The notes: a model not told the origin generated them from the sequence alone. DNA of 64,000 nt from Yponomeuta sedellus (GCA_934045075.1 OW203726.1:20213488-20277487), one strand, 5' to 3'; counted from the stretch's first letter, positions 36,401-43,594 are shown. Made by a program: numbers and translations.

Positions 36401-38586
36401 TCAATTTTCTGCACATAGTAAGTGTAAGTGATCTCTGAGCATAGTGAAATAACAACAACGCAACAATGATTTCATCGAATTTACATCCAAAAATACCAAT
36501 TATCATTATTGCATTGTTCGACAATGAAAAAACACGTCAATAAAGACCCCCGGGAAGCTGAGGATTCGTGTACCCAGTGAAATTAACATTCGAAAAACTT
36601 GGCACAAACTTGCCAAAAAAGACCCCGACTTTTTATCCATTGAAACTCGGGTGTATTTATGTGAAGATCACTTTGATGTAGGTAAGTCCTATAATAATCA
36701 ATGTCCACTGGCTCTGGCTGAAAGATGTTTGTTTACATACTTTAGATGGTTTCAAGATGGCGGATAGCGTTTTCGCCGTTACGAATATATCTCGGTTTCA
36801 ATATATTTCGGTTTCTTACGTTAAATACTATAGGAAATATTAATTTATCACGTCAAATTTGATACGTGTCAAATAGCGGATTGCCAATCCGCGGTGTGCT
36901 CGCACGGTAATTAGGCCCATACTCTCTCTCCCTCTGAGAGAAGGCCTGTACCCTGCAGTGAGACGTATAGGCTACATAATCGTCGTCGTCGTCAGGCTAT
37001 ACTAGTCCACTGCTGGACATAGCCCTCCCCTAAAGAGCGCCACTTGTGATATCATAGGGGTAATGCCCATAATCCCCACGCTGAGCATGCGGGTTAGGGA
37101 TCACAGTTCAGTGAAATTGTACTGCAGGGGGCGCTGCTGCCCACCCCTCGGTTTGTGTCTCTTAGTCGCCTTTTACGACACCCGCGGGAAGAATTGGGTT
37201 GGTGCTATTCTCTAGGCCGACACCACACAGCAGCAGCGGCTTCATAATAAAAAAAGTAAAATTAATAAATCTCTGATAGGTTCGATAGCGACACCAATAA
37301 GACAAATCTTATTATGCGTATGGTTTTTGCAAAATTTTTACTTTATTTTTGAACACTTCAGACACTCAGGTGCTCTTTCCTCACGATGCATTCGTTCCCT
37401 CACAGTTTACAAGTGGTATATTATTACTACTATAACTTCACAAAAGTACTAGACTTCGAAAACAAAGTCAATGAGTTACTGGGAATCGAAGTATTCATCA
37501 TCATCATCAACGGCCTACGATTGTCCACTGCTGGACATAGGCCTCTCCTATTGCACGCCACTAAGCACGGTGCTCGGCTACTCTCATCCAGCTCTTGCCA
37601 GCCGCCATAATAGGATCATAATAAGATCGAAGTATTAATACTATAAAAGTTAAACAAGTTTGTTTTTCCCTCCATGTTTACTGATTCGTTCAATTCCGTT
37701 CATTCTCATATTCGGTTGGTCTGTACCTGGCTCAATAATCAATGAAGTATGCAAAACTTACCACAGGCAGTGACTTTTCGATAAGTATCTGCTCCGGTTC
37801 TTTCAGCACGAAGATACCGTAAAGTAGCACCACAAACAGCATCAGTCCAGTCATAGCGAATATCGTGTAGTATCCATACAACCGTAGAAATACACCAGAC
37901 AAGGCGATACCAATCGGCACTCCCACAGTCATGCAGAAGTTCACCAGACCCACTCTGAATGTCCTCTCTTCCTCCTCAGTAATATCGCTGATATAAGAAA
38001 ACACACCTAAAAACATCGTCACCCATCCGCCGGTGCACGCCGGGATTATAGTCTCCAGAAACACTGTGACTTCAACAGGGATTTCGTAGAAGAAATATAC
38101 ATTTATGATATTGTTGATGGACGTTGCTACTTCGCCCCAAATCGGCAGGAGGATGCACAGCTTTCTTTTGCCTGTTCTGTCGCTCCAAGCTCCAATGAAC
38201 ATGATGATGATGCATGGGATCAGTGTGTGTATTACTCCTCGCCAAATATCGATTGAGGAGATGAGTTTTTGGATCTCCTTCTCGTAGTAGGTGTAGTTGT
38301 TGCTGTCACGGCGTATGAGAGCGTCGCAAATTTCATCCGTGAAGTTCAGGTTTACTCTGCACGCTTTGTCTAGATTTAGATTGGTCATACCAAATCTGGA
38401 TATGATGCTGGGTATAATGAGACCCGCGAGTAAGGGTTCTACTGTGATATTGTCTTTAATGTTCGTTAATTTTTCGGTGAATGTCTTCGTCTTTATATCC
38501 TCGGGGTCATCCTTATTCAGTGGTTTTTCTTCGAATTGGGCGTCGGCCTCTGCTGATTTTTTCAAATCTTTTTTCTCTTGCATCAT
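18368..38586 (-). CDS. SLC46-like (proton-coupled folate transporter-like) MFS transporter, gene 3, complete
   Basis: Full paralog of gene 2, joined from 38586-37762, 29046-28893, 27044-26943, 25749-25612, 22360-22277, 19830-19674 and 18464-18368; GT-AG throughout, phases 0,1,1,1,1,2, 518 aa. ATG at 38586 (AAAAATGATG) is followed at once by a second ATG. Residues 1-48 are a charged tail. Six membrane segments follow in exon 1, with Cys 76 and Cys 87 and N-x-T sites at 81 and 97 in the first loop, MFS motif GAWSDRTGKRK at 132-142, and EERTFRVGLVN at about 207-216. Exons 2-6 encode segments 7-12 with RSIISKLV...KVNSLFS. The C-terminus is a 30-residue Lys/Glu-rich helix-like tail, longer than in gene 2. 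Intron 1 is 8.7 kb and carries the LTR element in antisense; intron 4 carries the inverted repeat and exon 4 fragments. Substrate unknown. Confidence 0.9.
18655..18770 (+). repeat. non-LTR 3'-end repeat D fragment
   Basis: GCGTGGGGATTATGGGCATT ... GGGAGGGCTATGTCCAGCAG followed by TGGACTAGTATAG. This is the 3' half of the family seen at 28470-28735 and 63692-63950. In gene 3 intron 6. Confidence 0.65.
18950..19060 (+). repeat. SINE A, 5'-truncated copy
   Basis: Starts inside the tRNA-like body (TTGATTCAGTTGGGAGAGCA), keeps box B-like GGCTCGATTCC and ends GCCTTTAAATAGGTTTTTAA. Confidence 0.6.
19068..19220. mobile_element. MITE related to 8251-8379
   Basis: Shares CTTAGAATTTTTCAGAAAAG-like and GTGACAGAACGTTACTTAAG blocks and the ATTCAGAAACTG end, partly duplicated internally. 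Confidence 0.45.
19350..19605 (+). mobile_element. RTE-like LINE 3' end with GAA tail
   Basis: Translates in broken frames to the C-terminal end of an RTE-type ORF (a trptophan/histidine WQRAGHLSR block, later ERAMSRSGL). Ends with GGCTATGTCCAGGAGTGGAC and an AGCCTGAAGAAGAAGAAGAA tail. A short antisense piece of the same element (19607-19655) abuts gene 3 exon 6, forming an inverted pair with 19472-19514. Confidence 0.6.
19674..19830 (-). CDS. gene 3 exon 6
   Basis: 157 nt between acceptor TTCTCCGCAG and donor GTGAGT. Encodes AKVNSLFSLTETVAALVFNP and the last two membrane segments. GC content is higher than the surrounding introns. Confidence 0.9.
19862..20078 (-). repeat. non-LTR 3'-end repeat D, antisense copy
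   Basis: CTGCTGGACATAGCCCTCCC ... CCATAATCCCCACGCTGGGC ... TTAGTCGCCTTTTACGACAC. Complement of the 28470-28735 repeat. In gene 3 intron 5. Confidence 0.7.
20096..20292. mobile_element. solo terminal repeat related to the 39.7-40.5 kb element
   Basis: About 197 nt starting TGTAGGAAAGAGCGGGTGGT and ending CATGTGCTCGCCACA, with the shared core CAGGCAGATCGTATGCCTGG. TG...CA ends fit a solo LTR. Flanks AACTT and AATTA do not form a clean target duplication. Confidence 0.55.
20315..20636 (+). mobile_element. 5S rRNA-derived SINE, complete copy
   Basis: The head (about 20320-20430) contains GTTAAGCAACAACAGGCGCG ... GGATGGGTGACCG at 20362-20404, which aligns without gaps to the internal promoter part of insect 5S rRNA. 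Then a body (CTTCGCAAGGC, GCCGGCTGTCATGTAATGGC) and a tail ending GGGGACATACAAGGGTTGAT. In gene 3 intron 5. Confidence 0.75.
20645..20985 (-). mobile_element. 5S rRNA-derived SINE, inverted partner
   Basis: Antisense copy facing the 20315-20636 copy tail to tail. Its head (TTACCCATCC ... GCTTAGCCTGAGTGATTGAT) is more diverged. Confidence 0.65.
21550..21670 (-). repeat. dispersed repeat H (CACGCCTGTA-type)
   Basis: Degenerate copy of a block best kept at 52315-52470; others near 18106-18190, 38965-39045 and 52785-52905. Likely the 3' end of an unidentified element. Confidence 0.4.
21800..22145 (+). mobile_element. 5S rRNA-derived SINE, second subfamily
   Basis: Head GCGATCACGAAGGTTAAGCA then ACATAGGGCGCG at about 21839-21870 is closer to 5S rRNA (CGATCACCGAAGTTAAGC) than the 20315 copy. 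Box C region is decayed (GTATGGGTGTCTTATC). Tail GGGGACATGATGAGTTGATG. Confidence 0.7.
22277..22360 (-). CDS. gene 3 exon 5
   Basis: 84 nt between acceptor TTTCCTTCCAG and donor GTAAGA. Encodes PVVEILNATTFTSLRSIISK then LVDKQENG. RSIISKLV aligns with RATMTKLV of gene 2. Confidence 0.9.
22538..22744. repeat. (TATG)n microsatellite, about 51 units
   Basis: Nearly perfect run of TATG over 207 nt. The long Met-Tyr-Val-Cys and Ile-His-Thr-Tyr open frames across it are artefacts of the repeat. Confidence 0.95.
22915..23195 (+). mobile_element. SINE B (tRNA-headed), complete copy
   Basis: Head GGCGGTAGCTCAGTGGGTAG ... GACCCAGCTTCGATGCCCAG is tRNA-like with box A and box B. Then ACTTTGTTTTCTAAGTTATG, GTCGTGAGGAGACCTGATTC, GAAATTGCCAATCCGCGGTG and a CT-rich (CTCTCTCTCTGAGAG) tail. 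Confidence 0.75.
23200..23475 (-). mobile_element. 5S rRNA-derived SINE, antisense copy
   Basis: GGAGCCAAGTCCGGATTGGT ... CTTGCGAAGCATGGAACCGC ... GGTCACCCATCCATGCACTG ... GCTTAACCTTCGTGATCG. The last block is the complement of the 5S-like head, second subfamily. Spacer of the inverted repeat. Confidence 0.7.
23995..24247 (-). mobile_element. SINE B in the right arm of the inverted repeat
   Basis: Complement of the copy at 22915-23195, including the mutated head GACCCAGCTTCGATTCCCAG and the shared unique flank CTTAATTATTACAGATTTAT. Confidence 0.72.
24401..24568. repeat. (TACA)n microsatellite
   Basis: Complement of the left-arm TATG tract, about 40 units, with interrupted ends (ATATATACTT and ACACACACATT). 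Confidence 0.95.
24631..24690 (-). pseudogene. decayed copy of the gene 3 exon 4 3' end (copy C)
   Basis: Complement of GTCCGTCTTCACGAAGGCTG ... and the donor-side ACTCACATAAGTAC as in real exon 4. A 5-nt loss relative to exon 4 breaks the frame. The 5' part is replaced by TACA-like repeats. Confidence 0.7.
24763..25118 (+). mobile_element. 5S rRNA-derived SINE, complete copy inserted in the exon-fragment array
   Basis: Head GTTAAGCAACAAAAGGCTCG ... GGATGGGTGAACG, body GCCGGCTGTCATGTAATGGC, tail GGGGACACACAAGGGTTGAT. It lies between copies B and C of the exon 4 fragment. Confidence 0.75.
25280..25338 (-). pseudogene. partial duplicate of gene 3 exon 4 3' end (copy B)
   Basis: Complement of exon 4 codons for VGSVWPAFVKTDLEMYL, in frame, with the GTGAGT donor kept at 25280-25285. 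The upstream part of the exon is replaced by a TACA microsatellite, so no acceptor is present. Flank GGTAAAAATATGTGTTTTGA is shared with the intron next to the true exon. Confidence 0.75.
25340..25466. repeat. (TACA)n microsatellite, third tract
   Basis: About 31 units abutting copy B of the exon 4 fragment and followed by CCTATTATTGGGCTCCGCCG, the same flank as the other two tracts. Confidence 0.95.
25612..25749 (-). CDS. gene 3 exon 4
   Basis: 138 nt between acceptor CTCCGACAG and donor GTGAGT (25606-25611). Encodes AIFSITVLSRKLQMEDSMLC then MISCVSKLVGSVWTAF and KTDLEMYL. Its 3' third is duplicated twice to the left. Confidence 0.9.
26010..26360 (+). mobile_element. 5S rRNA-derived SINE, complete copy in gene 3 intron 3
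   Basis: GCGCTCGCGACCTAAGCGAA head, GTTAAGCAACAACAAGCGCG ... GGATGGGTGACCG, then body and tail ending GGGGACAAGGGTTGATAA. A gap removes part of the middle (GCCGGTTTAAGCCATG). Confidence 0.75.
26361..26936. other. unique AT-rich part of gene 3 intron 3
   Basis: No exon or known repeat recognised. AAATTCCGCCGTTTTTGGCG near 26595 resembles the inner palindrome of the MITE at 1594-1956. Confidence 0.35.
26943..27044 (-). CDS. gene 3 exon 3
   Basis: 102 nt between acceptor ATTACTTCAG and donor GTGAGT. Encodes EHTIFYLFVRSQLNWDMVKY then GMIVSYSIVLHSFG, membrane segment 8. Confidence 0.9.
27105..27420 (+). mobile_element. SINE A copy in gene 3 intron 2
   Basis: Leader with CTGCCTGTACGTCATGTAGA, tRNA-like body (GCGCATTAGATCAGTCAGGA ... 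GTTTCGAGTCCCGACATG), tail GTCCTTGGCAACGGTTAGTG. Confidence 0.68.
27435..27610 (-). mobile_element. SINE A, antisense copy
   Basis: AAAACCTATTTAGAGGCTAA, CATGCCGGGATTCAAACCCG, GCGCTCTACCAATTGAGCCA, then GAAATTTCGAACCTCTTTAC. It faces the 27105-27420 copy tail to tail. Confidence 0.7.
27910..28145. repeat. broken SINE A pieces in both orientations
   Basis: AAAACCTATTTAGAAGCTAA (antisense) joined to TTGTCCTTAGCACGGGTTGG (sense), then an antisense tail at 28070-28145 (TTAATGCACTAACCCGTGCT). Confidence 0.55.
28470..28735 (+). mobile_element. non-LTR repeat D, long copy
   Basis: GTGTGGTGTCGGCCTAGAGA ... GGTCGTAAAAGGCGACTAAG ... GTGGGGATTATGGGC ... GGAGAGCTATGTCCAGCAGT and a GACGAC tail. The 64-codon frame over it recurs in other copies only because the repeat recurs; I assign no product. 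Confidence 0.65.
28893..29046 (-). CDS. gene 3 exon 2
   Basis: 154 nt between acceptor CTTTCCACAG and donor GTAAGT. Encodes PERPNSAGVSFFNLSHVMET then a basic loop and hydrophobic segment 7 (VKVILTLFTVFILFGPSS). Three codons longer than in gene 2. Confidence 0.9.
30022..30090. repeat. 21-bp perfect hairpin
   Basis: 30031-30051 pairs exactly with 30060-30080 over an 8-nt loop. Likely the core of a palindromic MITE spanning about 29947-30132 (outer GTCGCGTGCACT / AAGTGCACG). Confidence 0.6.
30277..30456 (+). repeat. 5' LTR
   Basis: Starts TGTAGTGTTTGTATCTATTA and ends AATACTAATCTTACA. I compared it base by base with the 3' LTR and saw no difference. Confidence 0.92.
30951..31875 (+). repeat. 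64-bp tandem repeat array inside the LTR element
   Basis: About 14 units beginning TGGTTGAGACTTCATTTAAT and containing CTGCTTTATTTCACCGGCT. Spacing is exactly 64 from 30951 to 31719, then irregular. Units are nearly identical on the left and decay to the right. 64 is not a multiple of three, so it does not code as a repeat protein. Confidence 0.92.
31978..32577 (+). pseudogene. gag remnant with zinc knuckles
   Basis: A 199-residue frame with a coiled, charged gag-like region and C-terminal Zn-knuckle region: a first C-x2-C-x3-H motif whose last Cys is Met, and an intact C-x2-C-x4-H-x4-C. The N-terminal half of a normal gag is not present before 31978; the tandem array occupies that space. 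Confidence 0.75.
32547..33048 (+). pseudogene. protease region, frameshifted
   Basis: Frame 32547-32783 overlaps the end of gag in the -1 frame. It carries the retroviral-type aspartic protease loop as I-D-S-S where D-S/T-G is required. The frame then shifts into 32764-33048, which keeps the G-R-N-L-L-G-K-D-like (here SRNLLGKD) end of the protease. Confidence 0.7.
33018..33551 (+). pseudogene. reverse transcriptase fragment
   Basis: RT fingers and palm are recognisable (SSWISPIVPILKDDGEVR, then KLDINNAFHQIELHPNSRH, then RLMFGITCAPEFFQK). An in-frame TAG lies at 33213-33215. The block that should carry the Y-x-D-D catalytic motif is missing after about 33465, so the enzyme cannot be active. 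Confidence 0.8.
33548..33860 (+). pseudogene. RT connection / RNase H remnant
   Basis: Frame 33548-33805 reads through the RT thumb (NYIYKWTPNLATTPEPLKEL, DDAFQKLKNSLTDIETLGYY), then frameshifts. Most of RNase H is deleted; only a short ADPLSRL piece remains near 33840. Confidence 0.7.
33861..35135 (+). pseudogene. integrase remnant
   Basis: The zinc-binding region (CKGC) near 34235, core D in MDLLGPLPNGDY, and the C-terminal GGDVIVRNEETGQQIRRN are recognisable. Breaks: frameshift near 34190, in-frame TAA at 34447-34449, Gly in the second catalytic position (TAGNGRQF), Lys at the Glu position (EVKRQNR), and another frame break near 34788. Confidence 0.8.
35316..35495 (+). repeat. 3' LTR
   Basis: Identical to the 5' LTR over 180 nt and followed by the ATAGC duplication. 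Confidence 0.92.
35996..36193 (+). mobile_element. SINE B, left part, split by the THAP-exon MITE
   Basis: Lacks the first bases of the head but keeps GGGTAGAACAGTGGACTCGG, GGTTCGATTCCCGGTGCGGG and CTGAGGTGTTCAAATATATC. It resumes at 36881 (TTGCCAATCCGCGGTG ... CTCTGAGAGAAGGCCTGT) to about 36975. Confidence 0.72.
36194..36880 (+). mobile_element. THAP-exon MITE, better-preserved copy
   Basis: 687 bp with 13-bp perfect terminal inverted repeats TCCGCTATTTGAC / GTCAAATAGCGGA. Inside, 36565-36685 translates as [27 protein letters not shown] and CEDHF before a GTAAGT donor. The W and C-x2-H-F are hallmarks of the second half of a THAP domain. A likely internal-deletion product of a P-element-like transposon. 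Confidence 0.68.
36980..37235 (-). mobile_element. non-LTR repeat D, antisense copy
   Basis: Starts with GTCGTCGTCGTCAGGCTATA, the tail complement, and ends GTCGGCCTAG complement near 37225. Abuts the SINE B tail. Confidence 0.7.
37360..37495 (-). repeat. SINE B, antisense fragment
   Basis: GAACACTTCAGACACTCAGG, TTTCCTCACGATGCATTC and CTTCGAAAACAAAGTCAATG; head lost. Confidence 0.55.
37496..37625 (-). repeat. RTE-like LINE 3' end, antisense
   Basis: CATCATCATCATCAACGGCC is the complement of an (ATG)n tail; then CTGCTGGACATAGGCCTCTC. Close to the 3' end at 61255-61310. Confidence 0.6.
37762..38586 (-). CDS. gene 3 exon 1 (first coding exon)
   Basis: 275 codons from ATG at 38586 to donor GTAAGT (37756-37761), phase 0. 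N-terminal tail rich in Lys/Glu/Asp, then six membrane segments with GAWSDRTGKRK and the CRVNLNFTDEICDAL loop. Confidence 0.92.
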
Positions 38587-39150
38587 TTTTGTATTATAAT
38601 CGATTGGTAGTGTTGAATTGTAGATTGCTTTAGTTTACACTGTTCATCGTCTTATTCTGGGTTAGAGAATGATATTATGAAAACACCTGACCTGGTAAGT
38701 GGCTAATGTTTACCAAAAGGAGTAATAACAGCCGACTTCAGTACTGTTGTGTTTGCTTGCCCGATAAGTATGTTTGTGTGATATCCAACTATCCACTTGT
38801 TTGCAGATAAAGAAGTAGACTAATGTGATTAAGATGGTTTGGTTTTGGCTTAGCAACATTTTAAGATTGAAGTCACGAAAGAGTTGCCGTAGCTTACAAG
38901 CAGTAATATTTGAGGCCTACCACAAAAGGTCCCAAATACAATGTCTATGACTGTGTATAAAGTTACACCTGCATCTCACAGGAGTAGGGCCACGTAGAGA
39001 CCAGGGTCTGCCAGTTATTTAGGTCCTGACGGCTCGTAGAAGTATAAGGAATAACGACTGTTCAATCGCTGAATTTTTATCTGTTATCCAATTCTACCAC
39101 ACATTTCTTTGTACAAGGAGATACGAATTAGGTGATCATTAAAACTTTAA
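38587..39150. other. upstream region of gene 3
   Basis: Should hold its promoter. I cannot identify a TATA box or initiator. A degenerate copy of repeat H is at 38965-39045. Confidence 0.35.
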
Positions 39151-39152
39151 GA

Positions 39153-39286
39153 GCTGATTTTTCAATAATCAGATAACTTTTATCTGAGGAATAAAAATGG
39201 CGGTTTGACAGCTTATTTATGAAAATTATGTCAAACCGCCATTTTTATTCCTCAGATAAAAGTTATCTGACTATTGAAAAATCAGC
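39153..39286. mobile_element. hairpin MITE, 58-bp near-perfect stem
   Basis: Arms 39153-39210 and 39229-39286 pair almost perfectly (GCTGATTTTTCAATAATCAG with its complement, one mismatch seen), with an 18-nt loop. No coding capacity. Confidence 0.8.
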
Positions 39287-39735
39287 CCTAATAAGTTATA
39301 TTGGCATTTAATAGGTTCACTTTTTGCAACAAACAAAATATGATTTTTTCAATTGGCAGTGCAAGTTAGGGAATTCCTATGACGGTGGCGGTGCCGGTCA
39401 GTCTACGATTATTGCCAGAACTTAACTAGGGCTACAAAAATATAATAATAAACTTACATAAACATAGGGAGATATATTAACTTAGACCTACAGGGGAGGG
39501 GGGAGGGCAGAATAATATAAATGATTATAAACCTCTGCATGTAGGTACGTGATGAGACCATTCACTCACATTCACACTAGATGAGTGAAGGGCCCACTCA
39601 GATGCTGTAGTGCCGGGGGCATGGTTTCAGATGGTGTAGGCCATCTGAAACCACGGTTTTATAAACCTACAAAATCGATAATACATAAATAAATATACCT
39701 AGTAATTATTCCTCTATTATATTATTCATAGTAAT

Positions 39736-40541
39736 TATAAGGAAGAGCGGGTGATCGTGCTCCTCCATTATAAAGGGAAATTTCCCGGCAGGCAGATCGT
39801 ATGCCTGGGGACGGCCGGTCCAACTATTGTTAGTTGGACATTGTATTTATGGTATGTCATTGAAACACTTTGATTGCGCGATGCAGGAATGTTGGAGTTT
39901 GTAGTGCGCGCGCAGACTTGACATGTGCTCGCCACATCACTCACCTTCAAGACCGTAGCTACGCATAGCTAGGTCTGATAGGAATCGAAGTCTGTGCTCT
40001 AAAGCCTGCAAGTGCCAGGTGACGCTGAGTCAGTGAGTTGAACCGCTGTTGAGGGTGTTCGGCGGCTAACAGTCTCTTCACCGGCGACAGTACCATGGAG
40101 ACCGCGCATGTTGTAGGAACCGGTGAAGGCTGTTGTCCACTGGCAACGTGTGCTGTTGCTGTGTGGCTGCCGTGCCGAGGGGTTGGAGGTAGATCACCAT
40201 CAGATCCAGTAGTCGGTGCATTGACTGTAGTGGAACTGATGAGGTGAGAAGGAAGATTGCTGGCCTTGCTTTGAGACTAATGAATGTGGGGTGCTGCGAA
40301 AGCGAAGGAAGGTTTACAGTGTTCTGTCAGAAGTCACCACTATAGGGAAGAGCGGGTGATCGTGCTCTTCCACTATAAAGGGAAATTTCCCGCCAGGCAG
40401 ATCGTATGCCTGGGGACGGCCGGTCCAACTATTGTTAGTTGGACATTGTATTTATGGTATGTCATTGAAACACTTTGATTGCGCGATGCAGGAATGTTGG
40501 AGTTTGTAGTGCGCGCGTAGACTTGACATGTGCTCGCCACA
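39736..40541. mobile_element. TRIM-like element with two 200-bp direct terminal repeats
   Basis: Terminal repeats 39736-39935 and 40341-40541 differ by only a few bases. They share GGAAGAGCGGGTGATCGTGC, CAGGCAGATCGTATGCCTGG and the end CATGTGCTCGCCACA. The internal region is about 405 nt with no gag or pol. GTAAT flanks both ends (39731-39735, 40542-40546), a 5-bp target duplication. The left terminus reads TA rather than TG. Confidence 0.65.
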
Positions 40542-41408
40542 GTAATTATACATATTGAAGATAATAACTAATCACGATTACTTAAATATCAATAATTAAT
40601 AAAAGAATTGGCACAATCATGTAAATAGGAATTTAAACGATGCGTGGTAGTGAACCATATATCAAGAAAATGTGACTGAATGTCATTTAACACAAAAAGT
40701 ACAGTGTTTAGTGGAATTCCTACCGATAGTATGATTTTATTCATTGCGCTTGTGAACCTCATCTTTTAATGATTCCAGGCCCTAGAGTCTAATAGTCACA
40801 CACGACACTGGTGGGCATTAGCCTTATTTTGGTGGTCTACAAAGCAATAGCAGTACAATATCATTCCAGGGTATAACGACAGCAAATTAAATAGGCATCT
40901 CTCGCGAAGAAGATAGTATCGCGCAAGGTGCCCAGTTAAGTAGCACGGGTTATACCATTGCAATGCCATTTGTTACTAGAGTACCGATAGTGCGAATGAA
41001 ACGACCATTACCTGACTAGGTAATATTACTCTACTGAACTACTTTGCATTTTAGTATGCACGCCACTTCCTTCGCCACTCGGCCATTCCTATCCAGCCAC
41101 GGCCAGCAATCTGCCAGCTAGCTGCCTCGTCGCTGCCTACCTAATGGAGCTCTTTAATTCGCCGCCCGGGAAAGGCACCCAGGCTTATCTTTGAAATCGA
41201 ATAATTGCTGTTTAAACGGAGATTCCGGTTAGTTTAGTTACTCCCATAAAACTAGGCTTAGGCGCGCGTTGAAATTGCCCAATAACAGTGGTACTTTCCT
41301 TACTTGAAACACCAATAATACCAAAGTTTTGTTTTAGAGATAGACGGCTAGAGAGGTACCCACTACGCGTGCTAACTTAGATGCTGTATATTATTTCTCT
41401 TAGGCAAA

Positions 41409-41505
41409 GATCGGGACTTGGCCCCGGTGGTGGAGTATGGCCTAACCTTCCTACGCTGCAGGAAGAGACCCGTGCCCCACCAGTGAGGCCATATAAGGGT
41501 TGATA
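41409..41505 (+). repeat. 5S-derived SINE, 3' part only
   Basis: CGGGACTTGGCCCCGGTGGT ... CTGCAGGAAGAGACCCGTGC ... ATAAGGGTTGATAATT. Confidence 0.6.
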
Positions 41506-42269
41506 ATTATTGAAGCAGAATAAACTTTGCAAAACGAATCTACCATTCAAACATCTTGAAATACCCGGCGCAAGGAATGTCAACAGAAATTTGTGCAAAT
41601 ATTTTCAGAACATACAAGTATTAAGTGATAATGGCCTATAAAAAGTATCGTAATCATGCATACGCAGTATGTCCTATCCTCGATTTTATAATATTTTAAG
41701 CCCTTGACTTTGAAAAGCGAAGGGTATCGTGCTATTCAAAAGAAGATACAGTGCTACACAAGAAATAAGTCTCGCGGATGTACCTGCGCAGATGACCAAA
41801 TTTTGGATGTGCGGCAAGTTGATCGACCAATCAGATAGTTTCATTTTATGGCAGGCCGCGCGCCTTTGTTGCTATTGGTTGATGCAGGTGACTATTAGTT
41901 TGGCAATATTAGCGTGAGACACACTCCTTCTTCCTAGACATACACTTCTTCCTAGTCTGCGCGAACGAAGATTACCGAAGGGACTTTTATGATGTGTAGT
42001 ACTGTGCCTACGTCAGTCTGTCTCTACGATTGTATTATAGTTCCCAAACTAATAATAATAATTGGCCTTTTTGCATCTACTTAATGAGATGATTTATACA
42101 GCGTCCAGTGGTATCTTTACTCACACTAGATGGGTGAAGGGACCACTCCGACGCTGTAGTGCCTGGGACATGGTTTTGTAGGTGGTGTAGGCTTGCCCAG
42201 CACCTATACCATCCTGACAGCTTAGTCGGCCTAGCCCACAGGAAAGACTAGTCAATACATGCGAAGCCA

Positions 42270-42455
42270 ACCAAGCCGCGGGTTTCCTCACGATGTTTTC
42301 CTTAACCCTTAGCGTATGGTATTGCAACTACAAATTCGCAAATGTACGTAACTTTGAAATGAAACAAAGTCATTGGTAGATGCCGGCACTCGGGATTGAA
42401 CCTGGGGCCCTCGCTTGCCAGTCCATGGTTCTACCCACTGAGCTACCACCGCCTC
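42270..42455 (-). mobile_element. SINE B, antisense copy
   Basis: TTTCCTCACGATGTTTTCCT, then CACTCGGGATTGAACCTGGG and CTACCCACTGAGCTACCACC, the complement of a tRNA-like head. Repeat G sits beside it at 42085-42235. Confidence 0.68.
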
Positions 42456-42884
42456 ATCATACTCATAATACGATTTAAATACAAAACTTAAAGTTTGATA
42501 GTTTGGCTGGATGAGTATGGTCGAGAATAGAAGGAATGGGCGGGGTACCTCGAGGAAGGCCTTTGTCTTTGAAGGCGTTTGATGGCGATCGTTTTTAGCT
42601 GTGTCTAGTGGTGGAGCGTTTGTAATTATTGCTACGATACCATTTTTGAGAGTAACTCACTATACTAGCAAAAACCGTTGGAGTTTTATTGTCATAGCTC
42701 GCATCGTGTGACGAGACCTTATAAATTGAAAATTATCGGACTTATTTATAAAAACACGGTTCCTCTGTAGTCCTAGCAGCTATGAAAAAAGGCAGCATTA
42801 TAATTATGATGAAAGCAAGTCGTTTTGCACAGAGATAATAAGTACAAAAATAAATTATTTGGCCCGCAGCAGCAGATCTTTGAT

Positions 42885-43465
42885 ATTTTTAGGGTTCCGT
42901 ACCTCAAAAGGAAAAAACGGAACCCTTATAGGATCACTTTGTTGTCCGTCTGTCCGTCCGTCCGTCCGTCTGTCAAGACCCTTTTTCTCAGGAACGCGTG
43001 GAGGTATGAAGCTGAAATTTATTTCAATTACAGTAGACCTGTCTACTGTCCCTTGAAGCTGTGAAAAAATCAAACTTCTAAGCCAACGCAATCAAAAGAT
43101 ACAGCCGTTTATGCCGCAAATTTTCGACACTTGCAAGGGAATCAAAACCTACAGGGTGCTTCCCGTGAACTCAGAATCTTGAAATTTGGTACGAAGCATC
43201 GTTTTATAGCATAGATAAAGGAAAAATTACGAAAACCATAAATTTTTAGTTACATCACATAATATATATTTTTTTAATAATTTTAAACTTACTACCCATT
43301 TCCTCATAAACGCGTAGAGGTATTAAATTGAAATTCATACCAAATACTCAGGTCTGTAATACCTTTAAGCTGTAACATGTCGTAATGAACGAACTTTGTA
43401 AACCTTGCAGGTTTGTACGGAACCCTCGGTGCGCGAGTCTGACTCGCACTTGGCCGGTTTTTTTA
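42885..43465 (+). mobile_element. dispersed element E, first copy
   Basis: AGGGTTCCGTACCTCAAAAG at the left and TTTGTACGGAACCCTCGGTG near the right are an inverted pair. Core GTCCGTCTGTCCGTCCGTCC and CTCAGGAACGCGTGGAGGTA. Ends GACTCGCACTTGGCCGGTTT. Second copy at 54768-55290 in the same orientation. Confidence 0.65.
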
Positions 43466-43533
43466 ATTCAATGCAGTATTAAATTTGTAACAATGAAAAA
43501 ACATATCCCGGTTTTTTAAAAATATACATCAGC

Positions 43534-43594
43534 TTTCACTCAATCATGCAAAAAATGTGTGTGAAGAACACATTTTTTGCATGATTGAGTGAAA
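43534..43594. repeat. 27-bp perfect hairpin
   Basis: 43534-43560 is exactly complementary to 43568-43594 with a 7-nt loop (GTGAAGA). Confidence 0.75.
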
